Shown here one piece after another: positions 28,102-36,145 of a stretch of 64,000 bases of DNA (positions within the stretch are counted from its first letter, which is position 1; each line of letters starts with the position of its first letter). The notes beneath the pieces were generated by a model that did no database searches, was not told the DNA's origin, and was given only the letters and a program-made list of their open reading frames with translations. The stretch lies in contig CACDTV010000004.1 in assembly GCA_902555695.1 (NCBI GenBank), forward strand, positions 57,438-121,437, in the 5' to 3' direction. The stretch comes from an uncultured Alphaproteobacteria bacterium. Its GTDB lineage: Bacteria; Pseudomonadota; Alphaproteobacteria; HIMB59. The position numbers and the translations under genes were made by a program.

Positions 28102-28947
28102 TTATTTTATGTAAAATTTTGATGGTGATTTTGTTGTTGCATAACAATTCGAAGCGTCATTGTCTATCAATTCTTTATCAAATTCATTTATTTCAACAAA
28201 ATGTTTTTTTTCTTCACTTATAAAGTAAAATTTGTACCCAAATCTTTTAAGAAAATTAGTGCACAAGTCAAAGCTTTCTTTATTTATTTCAAAAAGTATT
28301 TCAGGCTTATTATATTGAATTATTTTTTTTGCTCCCTCTAAAACTTTATATTCATGTCCTTCTGTATCAACTTTTATAGCAATTACATCTTTAGAAAAAT
28401 TAAAATTGTCGATCATTACAGTATTCACTGACATGCTCCCTTTATCAGATATCTTTCCACCAGAGGTATGATAAGTGTTAATAGATGCATCGAATTTCAT
28501 AGTTCCATTTTGATTTGATGCAGCAGCCATATAGCAATTCTTGGCACTAAGAGAATTTATTTTTAAATTATCTAATAATCTTGCAAAATTTAAAAAATGA
28601 GGTTCGAAAGAAACTGTTAAGGGTAATTCTTTATTTAAATTCCCTATAATAGAATAGATCCCAGTGTGGGCACCAATGTCAATACAATAACCATCCCCCC
28701 GTGTGATATCGTACCATATATTTAGTGACATGTTTTCATATTCATCTCTCCATAAGTATTTTAATACCACACCATCATCTTTTGCTATGTTAAGCATATA
28801 AAAATAAAATTCTTTAAATTTAAACTCTGCAATTCCATTGTAACTTGGCAAATTTCTTAATTCGTTTACTTTCAAATGACTGTAATCACTATTAAGTTTT
28901 AAATTATTTATCTCTTTGATAATTTCGATAGAGTTTTTAGCATTCAT
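28102..28947 (-). CDS. FkbM-family methyltransferase
   Basis: 281 residues. SAM-binding motif I is CIDIGAHTGIYSIIGNL, post I is VSFEPHFLNFARLLDNLKIN, and the FkbM signature is VIAIKVDTEGHEYKVLEGA and KPEILFEIN. FkbM enzymes usually O-methylate sugars or polyketides; beside glycosyltransferases, glycan capping is the likely role. The N-terminal 60 residues are not part of the domain. It is the last gene before the first tRNA-Gly fragment. Confidence 0.9.
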   Translation of the reverse strand: MNAKNSIEIIKEINNLKLNSDYSHLKVNELRNLPSYNGIAEFKFKEFYFYMLNIAKDDGVVLKYLWRDEYENMSLNIWYDITRGDGYCIDIGAHTGIYSIIGNLNKELPLTVSFEPHFLNFARLLDNLKINSLSAKNCYMAAASNQNGTMKFDASINTYHTSGGKISDKGSMSVNTVMIDNFNFSKDVIAIKVDTEGHEYKVLEGAKKIIQYNKPEILFEINKESFDLCTNFLKRFGYKFYFISEEKKHFVEINEFDKELIDNDASNCYATTKSPSKFYIK

Positions 28948-29117
28948 GTCTAAAAAAAATTTTGATTAATAAATAAGAATATTTTTTCATCTTTTTTCTT
29001 TTTACCAATATCTAATAATCGCCTACTAAATCTGTTTCTTCAATATAAAATTTTCTTTTAAATATGTTAAAATCTATTAGAGAATGAAGAGATAATAGAG
29101 TCGAAAACATTTGCTTT

Positions 29118-29163
29118 TTGGAGCGGGCGAAGGGATTCAAACCCTCGACTTCAACCTTGGCAA
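29118..29163 (-). repeat. tRNA-Gly 3'-half copy A (displaced attachment site)
   Basis: 46 bp matching the intact tRNA-Gly from the anticodon loop (TTGCCAA) to the CCA end, with one mismatch in the T-loop (TTCAAAC for TTCGAAC on the plus strand). The 5' half is missing, so it cannot make a tRNA. It is followed at 29164-29185 by a 22-bp sequence shared (19/22) with copy B at 30250-30271. The rest of the 382-bp gap 28948-29329 is AT-rich; I see no other gene in it. Confidence 0.9.
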
Positions 29164-29185
29164 CGATAAAGTCGTTACCTCTACT
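29164..29185. repeat. Shared cassette-end 22-mer, copy A
   Basis: Abuts tRNA half copy A and matches 30250-30271 at 19 of 22 positions. Together with the preceding GGCAA it forms an imperfect inverted repeat, GGCAACGA TAAAG TCGTTACC (7 of 8 pairs). This is the form expected of a tyrosine-recombinase core or arm site. Confidence 0.75.
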
Positions 29186-29329
29186 ACTACTTTAACATTG
29201 AATCTATTGGGGTTTTAGAAAAGTTGGTATTAAATAAATTGTTTAACACCTAAATTGATACTTTTATAGTGAAATGATGTTACTAATTTACTCCGATGTC
29301 TATAAATTAAAAGAGTGATTAAATTATCA

Positions 29330-30190
29330 ATGAGTAGGATATTTAAAATAATATTTTTTTTATTAATATTCAAAACATACGCTTTTGCTAGTAATTTCCT
29401 TTTTGATCAAAATGACAAATTATTTATAGAAACAACAAATAGTGGTTTTGCATTTCATAAAAATTATATGGGCCAAAATAAACATAACTTTAGCTATATA
29501 GAGGACAATTCAAAATCACGAAGTGGGAACTATTATCAAAAATTTGAACTTAGAAACGGTGATTGTTTTGGTGATGAAAATTGGAGTGACTGCGATAATG
29601 ATAGACAAAGGATTGAGCTTTCTTCAGATCCAAATCAACCAATATCTGGAAAACAATGTTATGGTTACAGTATAAAATTATCTAAAAATTTTACTGATAT
29701 TAGAAAAGTTAGCACAACATTAGGTCAGATACACCAAAAGGGTGGTCCATCTGGAAAAGCAAATAGTTTACCTTCCTTCCCACCATTGATTCAAATTGAT
29801 GCCAGAAAAGGAAATTTGTACTTAAATTGGCATAAGCTAAGTGGCTCTAGAGGTAATGTCAAAGATGAATCAAAATATTATAAATTAAAATCATTAAAAA
29901 GTATGAAAGGTGTATGGACAGATATTTCTTTGTGCTTAGATTTTGAAAATAAGAGAATAGATGCTTGGGTTAATGGGAATAATATTGTCAAAATCTTAGA
30001 GTCACCAATATTTTTTGAGCCAAAGTCAATTTACTTTAAACACGGTATATATCAATCTTTCATAAGTAATTACACTTCATTCAAAGGGGAAACACCTACG
30101 CAAATTGTTTATTATGATGAAGTTAGAAGAGGCAATTCTATTGAAGATGTAGATATTAACGTTAACCCTAGTTTAAAATTTGTTGATTAA
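29330..30190 (+). CDS. Secreted polysaccharide lyase (heparin-lyase-I-like fold)
   Basis: 286 residues from ATG 29330, giving a clean signal peptide (MSRIFKIIFFLLIFKTYAFA); a GTG at 29315 is in frame. The mature part has the jelly-roll lyase pattern: CDNDRQRIELSSDPNQPI, CYGYSIKLSKNF, LGQIHQKGG, PPLIQIDARKGNLYLNWHK, GVWTDISLCLDFENKRIDAWVNG, FKHGIYQS and IVYYDEVRRG. This is close to the Polysacc_lyase family (PF14099). It would cleave an acidic polysaccharide outside the cytoplasm; the substrate cannot be named. It is the only gene between two tRNA-Gly half copies. Confidence 0.75.
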   Translation: MSRIFKIIFFLLIFKTYAFASNFLFDQNDKLFIETTNSGFAFHKNYMGQNKHNFSYIEDNSKSRSGNYYQKFELRNGDCFGDENWSDCDNDRQRIELSSDPNQPISGKQCYGYSIKLSKNFTDIRKVSTTLGQIHQKGGPSGKANSLPSFPPLIQIDARKGNLYLNWHKLSGSRGNVKDESKYYKLKSLKSMKGVWTDISLCLDFENKRIDAWVNGNNIVKILESPIFFEPKSIYFKHGIYQSFISNYTSFKGETPTQIVYYDEVRRGNSIEDVDINVNPSLKFVD

Positions 30191-30203
30191 ATAGTTATAT
30201 GAT

Positions 30204-30249
30204 TTGGAGCGGGCGAAGGGATTCGAACCCTCGACTTCAACCTTGGCAA
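30204..30249 (-). repeat. tRNA-Gly 3'-half copy B (displaced attachment site)
   Basis: 46 bp identical to 31228-31273 of the intact tRNA-Gly region, from the anticodon loop to CCA plus one flanking base. The tRNA 5' half is absent. Identity with C and one mismatch in A suggests B is younger than A. Confidence 0.92.
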
Positions 30250-30271
30250 TGATTAAGTCGTTGCCTCTACT
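30250..30271. repeat. Shared cassette-end 22-mer, copy B
   Basis: Immediately beyond tRNA half copy B, 19/22 identical to 29164-29185. With the preceding GGCAA it forms GGCAATGA TTAAG TCGTTGCC, an imperfect inverted repeat. The intact tRNA has GGTTGCG at this place, so the sequence belongs to the element rather than the tRNA. Confidence 0.75.
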
Positions 30272-30320
30272 TCACATCATAAGTTGAACTATTTTTAAAA
30301 TAATTTAAAGATTAAAATCA

Positions 30321-31109
30321 ATGTTAAAATTCATAAATTTTTTAAATAAACTTAGTTTTGGAAGAGGTAAGTTAAAAAAATTTAATAATCTCATTTTAAA
30401 AAATTATTTAAAAAAAAATAACATCGAAAAAATCGATTACAAATACTATGAAAAAAATTTTATTTTGTATCCGTTTGATAATATTACCGATAATAAAATT
30501 ATAACAAGTTCTAAAAAATACGATGGCAAAGAAATAGAATATTTGAATGAAATTTCTAAAAATCAAAATTCTATTTTTTTAGATATTGGGGCAAATATGG
30601 GATACTACTCAATAATGGCTTCTGATTTTGGATTTAATAAAATTTATGCTTTTGAACCACTTCCTAAAATGATTAAAAGAATGTCAAAAAATATTAAAAT
30701 TAATAATTTAGAGAATTTAATTGAAGTTGTTCCTTTTGCTTTGGGTGATTTAAAAAAAAAAGTTGAAATATATGAAGGTGTTGAAAATATAGGTGGTTCA
30801 TCAATTATTAATTCTTATAAATCTAATAACAAGATTGAGGTAGATATGATAACTCTTAATGAATATATTTCACAAAAATCGATTAAAAATATTTGTGCTT
30901 TGAAAATTGATGTTGAGGGTTACGAAGATAGAGTATTAATGCCATTTTTTAAAAATAGCCCAGTTACTTTATTGCCAAAATTAGTAATAATTGAACATTC
31001 AAGTTTAAATGAATGGAAAGAAAATGTAATTAATTGGATGGTCAATAATAACTATTCATTAGTCTACAAAAGCAGAGGAAACTCTGTATTTAAATACCTT
31101 AATAACTAA
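30321..31109 (+). CDS. FkbM-family methyltransferase (cassette cargo)
   Basis: 262 residues. Motif I FLDIGANMGYYSIMASDFG, EPLPKMIKRMSKNIKINNL, VVPFALGD, GGSSIIN and the FkbM signature ICALKIDVEGYEDRVLMPFF are all present. The N-terminal 70 residues are very Lys/Asn-rich. It is only distantly similar to the FkbM protein encoded at 28102-28947, so it is not a local duplicate. A surface-glycan O-methylation role is inferred. It is the sole gene between tRNA half copy B and the intact tRNA-Gly. Confidence 0.88.
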   Translation: MLKFINFLNKLSFGRGKLKKFNNLILKNYLKKNNIEKIDYKYYEKNFILYPFDNITDNKIITSSKKYDGKEIEYLNEISKNQNSIFLDIGANMGYYSIMASDFGFNKIYAFEPLPKMIKRMSKNIKINNLENLIEVVPFALGDLKKKVEIYEGVENIGGSSIINSYKSNNKIEVDMITLNEYISQKSIKNICALKIDVEGYEDRVLMPFFKNSPVTLLPKLVIIEHSSLNEWKENVINWMVNNNYSLVYKSRGNSVFKYLNN

Positions 31110-31228
31110 TTAAGAGTCAAATTAAGTTTTCTGCGCCAAATAGAAAAATTAAAATAGAAGTTTAAATGTGTTTGTATAACACCACCTTTAACATCAACGA
31201 TTGAATAGGCTAAAAAGTTATTGACTAT

Positions 31229-31303
31229 TGGAGCGGGCGAAGGGATTCGAACCCTCGACTTCAACCTTGGCAAGGTTGCGCTCTACCCCTGAGCTACGCC
31301 CGC
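31229..31303 (-). tRNA. tRNA-Gly(GCC)
   Basis: 75 nt including an encoded CCA. The minus strand folds as GCGGGCG acceptor, GCTC/GAGC D-stem, CAACC TTGCCAA GGTTG anticodon arm (GCC), GAGGG TTCGAAT CCCTT T-arm and CGCCCGC acceptor, discriminator T. All stems pair apart from ordinary wobbles. Its 3' half is duplicated upstream at 29118 and 30204. The surrounding gaps (31110-31228 and 31304-31412) hold no gene that I can see. Confidence 0.97.
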
Positions 31304-31412
31304 AGTTTTAGAAAGTATTTTATAAACCTCCTTTTTAAAGCTATCAAGGTAAATTAAAAATTAAAATAATAATGTTTCTTGTAAAGTCACCTTTTGTTAC
31401 TATTTAAGTATT

Positions 31413-32282
31413 ATGAATTTTGTAGTTGATATAAATCAGGATCAATTCATAGAAGAAGTAATAGAAAAATCTAAAACCACTCCAGTAATAGTTGATTTTT
31501 GGGCTCCTTGGTGTGGACCATGCAAACAATTAACACCAACTCTAGAAAAAATAGTCTCAAAAAAAAATGGTAAAATTATTCTCGCAAAAATTAATGTGGA
31601 TGAAAATCAAGGGATTGCCTCTCAATTAAATATTCAATCGATACCTACGGTTTATGGCTTTGTTGATGGCAAGCCAATAGATGCTTTTCAAGGAGCACAA
31701 CCCGAAAGTAAAGTAGAAGCAATGATGGATAAAATGATTGAAGCCACACCTGGGAATGAGATACCAAAACTTATTAAAGAAGCAAATCAATTATTTATAG
31801 ATCAAAAATTTGAAGAGACCTTAAAGCTATATGAGAAACTTGTAGGTATAGATCCAGGTAATCCTAAAATTATTGCAGGCTTATTAAGGTCTTTAATTCA
31901 ACTCAAACAATTTGATGATGCACTTGAAATGTTAGACTCCCTTGATGAAAAAATTGTTGAGAATGAAGAAATAATAAAAATAAAAAAACTTTTAGATAGT
32001 AAGAATAAAACTGATAATGATGATCTTGATGATAAATTAATCGAAGAGGTTAATAACAAACCTGATGACATGGGCTTACGATTTAAACTTGCAAATAATT
32101 ACCTAGCTCTAAGTGAGAATGAAAAAGGCTTTAATGAACTTTTAACACTATACGAGCAAAACCCCAGTTGGAATGAAGAAGCAGCAAAGAAAAAGCTTCT
32201 AGAGTTTTTTGATTTGTTAGGTTTTAATGATCCAAATGTTGTAGAGGCTCGAAAAAGATTATCTAGTATGATGTTTAAATAA
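31413..32282 (+). CDS. Thioredoxin-domain co-chaperone (CnoX/YbbN-like)
   Basis: 289 residues. Residues 1-110 are a thioredoxin fold with active site WAPWCGPCK, cis-Pro in QSIPTVYGFVDG and the core VIVDFW. Residues about 115-289 are TPR-like (EETLKLYEKLVGIDPGNPKI, GLRFKLANNYLALSENEKGF). In E. coli CnoX this pairing protects and hands over chlorine-oxidised substrates to GroEL and DnaK; some homologues lack the redox Cys pair, but it is present here. It is followed with one-base overlap by the LonN gene, the usual alphaproteobacterial pair. Confidence 0.9.
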   Translation: MNFVVDINQDQFIEEVIEKSKTTPVIVDFWAPWCGPCKQLTPTLEKIVSKKNGKIILAKINVDENQGIASQLNIQSIPTVYGFVDGKPIDAFQGAQPESKVEAMMDKMIEATPGNEIPKLIKEANQLFIDQKFEETLKLYEKLVGIDPGNPKIIAGLLRSLIQLKQFDDALEMLDSLDEKIVENEEIIKIKKLLDSKNKTDNDDLDDKLIEEVNNKPDDMGLRFKLANNYLALSENEKGFNELLTLYEQNPSWNEEAAKKKLLEFFDLLGFNDPNVVEARKRLSSMMFK

Positions 32283-32941
32283 TGGATGATAATATTAAAA
32301 AACTTTTTCAGGTAGACTCTAAAAGAATTCCAAACTCAATACCTATATTTCCTCTTGATAATGTTTTGCTTTTGCCTTTTGGAAAGCTGCCTCTTAACAT
32401 TTTTGAAGAGAGATACATTAAAATGACATTAGATAGTCTTAAAAATAATAGGATGATTGGTATCATTCAGCCTAAAAATAACAATAATGAATTATTTCAA
32501 ATGGGCTGTATTGGTAAAATTACGTCTTACATAGAGACCCCGGATTATAGGTTAGTTTTAAATCTTGAGGGAATTTGTAGATTTGTGCTACATGATAGAA
32601 ATCTAACACCTCATGGATATTATCAAGCAAATATTGATTGCCAAGATTATCTTGCTGATCTAAATAATATGGAACCAAATGTTGATCGAACAGTTCTAAT
32701 TCAGAAATATACTAATTTTTTTAAGATGAAAAAATTAGATATTGATAAGGATGTCTTAACGGAGACTTCTAACTTGCAACTATTATCAACTTTGGCTATG
32801 TTGGCACCCTTTAATAAGATTGACAAACAGGCAATACTTGAGTCACCAAATATTTCAACAAGGATAAATACTATTAACTCTATTCTTGATCTTAATACTT
32901 TCCAAATAGTCAGCAATAAGGACTCTAATCAGTTAAATTAA
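32282..32941 (+). CDS. Lon N-terminal (substrate-binding) domain protein
   Basis: 219 residues containing only the LonN/PUA-like domain (PNSIPIFPLDNVLLLPFGKL, LNIFEERYIKM, GCIGKITSY, DYRLVLNLEGICRFV) and its helical extension (LQLLSTLAMLAPFNKIDKQAIL). There is no ATPase or protease domain. Stand-alone LonN proteins are common in alphaproteobacteria, directly after the thioredoxin/TPR gene, and their role is unclear. Starts at the last base of the previous gene; its end overlaps the convergent ubiH-like gene by 17 bp. Confidence 0.92.
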   Translation: MDDNIKKLFQVDSKRIPNSIPIFPLDNVLLLPFGKLPLNIFEERYIKMTLDSLKNNRMIGIIQPKNNNNELFQMGCIGKITSYIETPDYRLVLNLEGICRFVLHDRNLTPHGYYQANIDCQDYLADLNNMEPNVDRTVLIQKYTNFFKMKKLDIDKDVLTETSNLQLLSTLAMLAPFNKIDKQAILESPNISTRINTINSILDLNTFQIVSNKDSNQLN

Positions 32942-34046
32942 CTCTACCCATTGCTTGTTTAATAAATAAGTTTCTAACAAGTTTAATATTTTTTAAAATT
33001 TTAAATCCTAAATCTATTACTCTTTTGTTCAATGAGATTTTACTTTCATATAAATAATTCAATGCGGAAGTAAAAGTAAGATAAATTGTGCTCTCTAATA
33101 TCCTCCTAGAATAATATATTTTATTGAAATTTTTTGCATCTATAGAATGACTATCTAATAGTTTACATAAAGTCTGGATATCTTTAATGCCCAGATTCCA
33201 TCCCTGTCCAGCAACAGGATGTATGGATTTTAAACTATCACCGATATAAATGAAATTGTCATTATTTTTTGTAATGTGAGGGACTATTGGAAATTTAGAT
33301 ATTGATTTATCAAAGGTTAATTTACCGTGAGAATTATTAATTTTTTTTTTAATTAAACTTTCCAATTGAATTTTGTTTATTTTTTTTTTTGATGAATAAA
33401 TAAAAGTCGATTTATTTTTATTTATATCAGGTGCTGGCAAAACAGCAAGAGGACCAGTGCTTGTAAAAAACTCATAGGCCGTATCGTTATGTAATTTAAT
33501 GTGTTTAAAAAAGCCTACATACGAAAAGTGTTGTTGATCAAAAATTACACTCTTATGCCTCTGGTTTGTGGTAACATTTTTACCAATACTGAATATAATT
33601 TTTTTAAATAAATATTTTTGTCCATTTATAAGAATATTTTTATTGGGAGAGATTTCATTAGTCTCCAAGTTAACATTGGTTTTTAAAATTTTTAAATTTT
33701 CTAATTTTTGTCTTGATATTTTAAATAATTCTTTATTGAAAATCACATTTCCCATGGGTTCAATTTCGTCTTCAAAAATTAAAGAATGAGTGCTGATATC
33801 ATCTTTTATAACTATTTTATTAATTGGTTGAGGATTCGATTTAATGTTGTTCCAAACTCCTATTTTTTTTAAAAAATCAGTAGAATTTGCATTTACAGCT
33901 AAAGTTCGATTATCAATAGGTGTATTATTTTTCTTATCTATAACTAAGACTTTATTTTTTTTTTGTACTAAAGCCAAAGCAGCAATAGACCCAATAAGTC
34001 CAGCACCAACCACTAAGAAATCATATTTATGTATTTTATTTTTCAT
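32925..34046 (-). CDS. UbiH/UbiF/COQ6-family FAD-dependent monooxygenase
   Basis: 373 residues from ATG 34046 (MKNKIHKYDFLVVGAGLIG). A longer open frame to 34109 would add an unlikely leader before the FAD-binding fold. FAD motifs are DFLVVGAGLIGSIAALAL, the short RTLAVNANS and GDSLKSIHPVAGQGWNLGIKD (family: GDAAHxxHPxxGQGxNxG). This group hydroxylates the ubiquinone ring; which position cannot be told. Divergent from ftsK with a 26-bp gap, so the promoters must be compact or overlap the coding ends. Confidence 0.9.
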   Translation of the reverse strand: MKNKIHKYDFLVVGAGLIGSIAALALVQKKNKVLVIDKKNNTPIDNRTLAVNANSTDFLKKIGVWNNIKSNPQPINKIVIKDDISTHSLIFEDEIEPMGNVIFNKELFKISRQKLENLKILKTNVNLETNEISPNKNILINGQKYLFKKIIFSIGKNVTTNQRHKSVIFDQQHFSYVGFFKHIKLHNDTAYEFFTSTGPLAVLPAPDINKNKSTFIYSSKKKINKIQLESLIKKKINNSHGKLTFDKSISKFPIVPHITKNNDNFIYIGDSLKSIHPVAGQGWNLGIKDIQTLCKLLDSHSIDAKNFNKIYYSRRILESTIYLTFTSALNYLYESKISLNKRVIDLGFKILKNIKLVRNLFIKQAMGRVNLTD

Positions 34047-34072
34047 ATAGACGCATATATTTATCCAAAGCA

Positions 34073-36145
34073 ATGAAGAATAACTATATTCCTGAAATCT
34101 TAAAAGCAAAAATATCTGAATTATTTACCTTTATATATGGATTTGCGCTCTTATTAGTTTCACTATTAACTGCCATTTCACTATTTTCCTTTAGTATAGA
34201 TGATAACTCTTTTTTAACTAGTACAAGTAGCACATCACAAAATCTACTTGGAGATCCTGGCTCATATTATGGTAGTTTTCTTTTTTACACGTTTGGTATT
34301 TTTGCTTACTTAGTTATTGTATTTTTTCTTGTCTATTCAGTTTTTGTATTTATAAGAAAAAGTCCTAAATACATATTTATTAGATTATTAATTTTTTTTG
34401 CAAGCTTAGTCTTGATACCTCAAATTCTAATAGAGTTGAAACTAGAATTTCCATTTATTAACTCTATAAAAATTTGGGGGGCTTTTGCTAGTCAACTGTA
34501 CAATGTATATGACTATAATTATATCAGCTACATTTTGAGTATAATAGGGATATCTTTGTACCTGTTATCTCAAAATATTTTTAGTTTATTAAAATTATCA
34601 AGACCAAGATTTAAAAATATTTTTAAAAGAAGCGGTCTATCAAATAAATCTCAACAAATTAAAAAAGAGCCAATTATAAATAATGTTTCTAAAATTAATT
34701 ATTCTCATGAAGATAATAATGAAAATACTAATAATGAAGAGTCTCCAATTCAAAAAACAAAATATTTTTCTCCTTCTTTAGAAATTTTAGAAACAGATAA
34801 TGCCTTGGCTAAGAAAAAGTTAGATAAAGAAAATATTAAAGCTAATTCAGATTTACTCGAGAGAGTATTTCAAGATTTTAATATTGATATAGAGGTAGTG
34901 AATGTAAAGCTTGGCCCCGTTGTGACATTATTCGAAATATTGCCCGCTGCGGGAATAAAAATAAATACCATAATAAATTTAGCAGATGATATTTCGAGAA
35001 GCATGGGTGTGGGTGCGGTTCGAATAGCACAAATATATGGGACACAATACTTAGGTGTCGAGGTTCCAAATGATCAACGAGAAACTGTAACTATAAGAGA
35101 ACTTTTAAGTAACGATAATTTTAAAAACACCTCGTTTAAAATACCAATCTGTATTGGAAAAGATATATCTGGAAATATAGAAGTAATTGATTTAAGTAAA
35201 ACTCCTCACTTATTGGTAGCGGGTACAACAGGATCTGGAAAATCAGTCTTTATAAATACGCTTCTTGCAAGTATTTTATATAAGTTCTCTCCGGACGATT
35301 TACGATTAATATTAATTGATCCAAAAATGTTGGAGTTAAGTGTTTACAATGACATTGCTCATTTATTGACACCAGTAGTTACAGAACCAAAAAAAGCAAT
35401 TTTAGCTCTTAAATGGGTTTGTAAGGAAATGGAAAGAAGATATTCGCTAATGAATGAAGAGAATACAAGAAGCCTTGAGGGCTACAACGACAAGTCTATA
35501 GAAAAACTTCCTTACATTGTTGTATTTATTGATGAGATGGCAGATTTAATGATGACGGCGGGCAAAGAGGTTGAACACTACGTTCAAAGACTTGCTCAAA
35601 TGGCCAGAGCTTGTGGGATACACTTGGTGATGGCTACTCAAAGACCCAGTGTTGACATTATTACAGGAAGCATAAAAGCAAACTTTCCATCGAGAATAAG
35701 TTTTCAAGTTGCTAGCAAGTATGACAGTAGAACTGTGCTTGGTGAAATAGGTGCAGAACAACTCCTTGGCAACGGGGATATGCTTATGTCAAAAAATGGT
35801 GGGAACATTATTCGATATCAATCTGCTTTCATCTCTGATAACGAAGTAAATAAATTAATTAGTGAAATTAAGAGAAGCCAGTCAGTTCAATACCTTGAGG
35901 AGCTAGATGAAATAATAAAAAATAATGATGAAAATTTTGACACCTTAAGTGATGAAGACGAAATATTAATTAGCAAATCAATTGAATTGATTAAATCAAG
36001 CAATAAAGCATCAACCAGTTACTTACAGAGAAATTTTCAGGTGGGATATAATAAAGCAGCAAGAATAATGGAAGCACTTGAACAAAGAGGTGTGGTATCG
36101 CCACCAAATCATGCAGGTAAAAGAGATATTTTAATTAATCAATAA
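34073..36145 (+). CDS. ftsK: DNA translocase FtsK
   Basis: 690 residues, compact for the family. N-terminal membrane helices (about 20-185), a short Asn/Lys-rich linker, then the motor: LGPVVTLFEILPAAGIKI, Walker A GTTGSGKSVF (about 383), Walker B YIVVFIDEMADLMM (about 480), MATQRPSVDIITGSIKANFP. The C-terminal gamma winged helix (about 630-690, STSYLQRNFQVGYNKAARIMEALEQ) should read KOPS-type sites. Couples division with chromosome dimer resolution and terminus transport. Its end overlaps the convergent next gene by 15 bp. Confidence 0.97.
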   Translation: MKNNYIPEILKAKISELFTFIYGFALLLVSLLTAISLFSFSIDDNSFLTSTSSTSQNLLGDPGSYYGSFLFYTFGIFAYLVIVFFLVYSVFVFIRKSPKYIFIRLLIFFASLVLIPQILIELKLEFPFINSIKIWGAFASQLYNVYDYNYISYILSIIGISLYLLSQNIFSLLKLSRPRFKNIFKRSGLSNKSQQIKKEPIINNVSKINYSHEDNNENTNNEESPIQKTKYFSPSLEILETDNALAKKKLDKENIKANSDLLERVFQDFNIDIEVVNVKLGPVVTLFEILPAAGIKINTIINLADDISRSMGVGAVRIAQIYGTQYLGVEVPNDQRETVTIRELLSNDNFKNTSFKIPICIGKDISGNIEVIDLSKTPHLLVAGTTGSGKSVFINTLLASILYKFSPDDLRLILIDPKMLELSVYNDIAHLLTPVVTEPKKAILALKWVCKEMERRYSLMNEENTRSLEGYNDKSIEKLPYIVVFIDEMADLMMTAGKEVEHYVQRLAQMARACGIHLVMATQRPSVDIITGSIKANFPSRISFQVASKYDSRTVLGEIGAEQLLGNGDMLMSKNGGNIIRYQSAFISDNEVNKLISEIKRSQSVQYLEELDEIIKNNDENFDTLSDEDEILISKSIELIKSSNKASTSYLQRNFQVGYNKAARIMEALEQRGVVSPPNHAGKRDILINQ

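Larger units (their letters stand above)
29164..30249. mobile_element. Putative integrase-less tRNA-targeted cassette 1 (polysaccharide lyase cargo)
   Basis: The interval between tRNA-Gly half copies A and B is 1086 bp if strand exchange is placed at the end of the anticodon-loop block. It contains one gene, a secreted lyase, the shared terminal 22-mer at its left end and a tRNA 3' half at its right end. It carries no integrase. The layout fits integration into the tRNA with restoration of its 3' half by the element. Boundaries are inferred from the repeats. Confidence 0.65.
30250..31273. mobile_element. Putative integrase-less tRNA-targeted cassette 2 (FkbM methyltransferase cargo)
   Basis: 1024 bp between tRNA half copy B and the anticodon loop of the intact tRNA-Gly, carrying one methyltransferase gene and the shared left-end 22-mer. 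By the usual order of tRNA-site integration it is the more recent insertion, because it adjoins the intact tRNA. No recombinase gene is present; one would have to act in trans. Confidence 0.65.

Noticed and set aside
29118..30271. Copies A and B as functional tRNA genes
   Set aside because: They lack the 5' acceptor strand and a proper D-arm, and the anticodon stem is disrupted by the 22-mer sequence.
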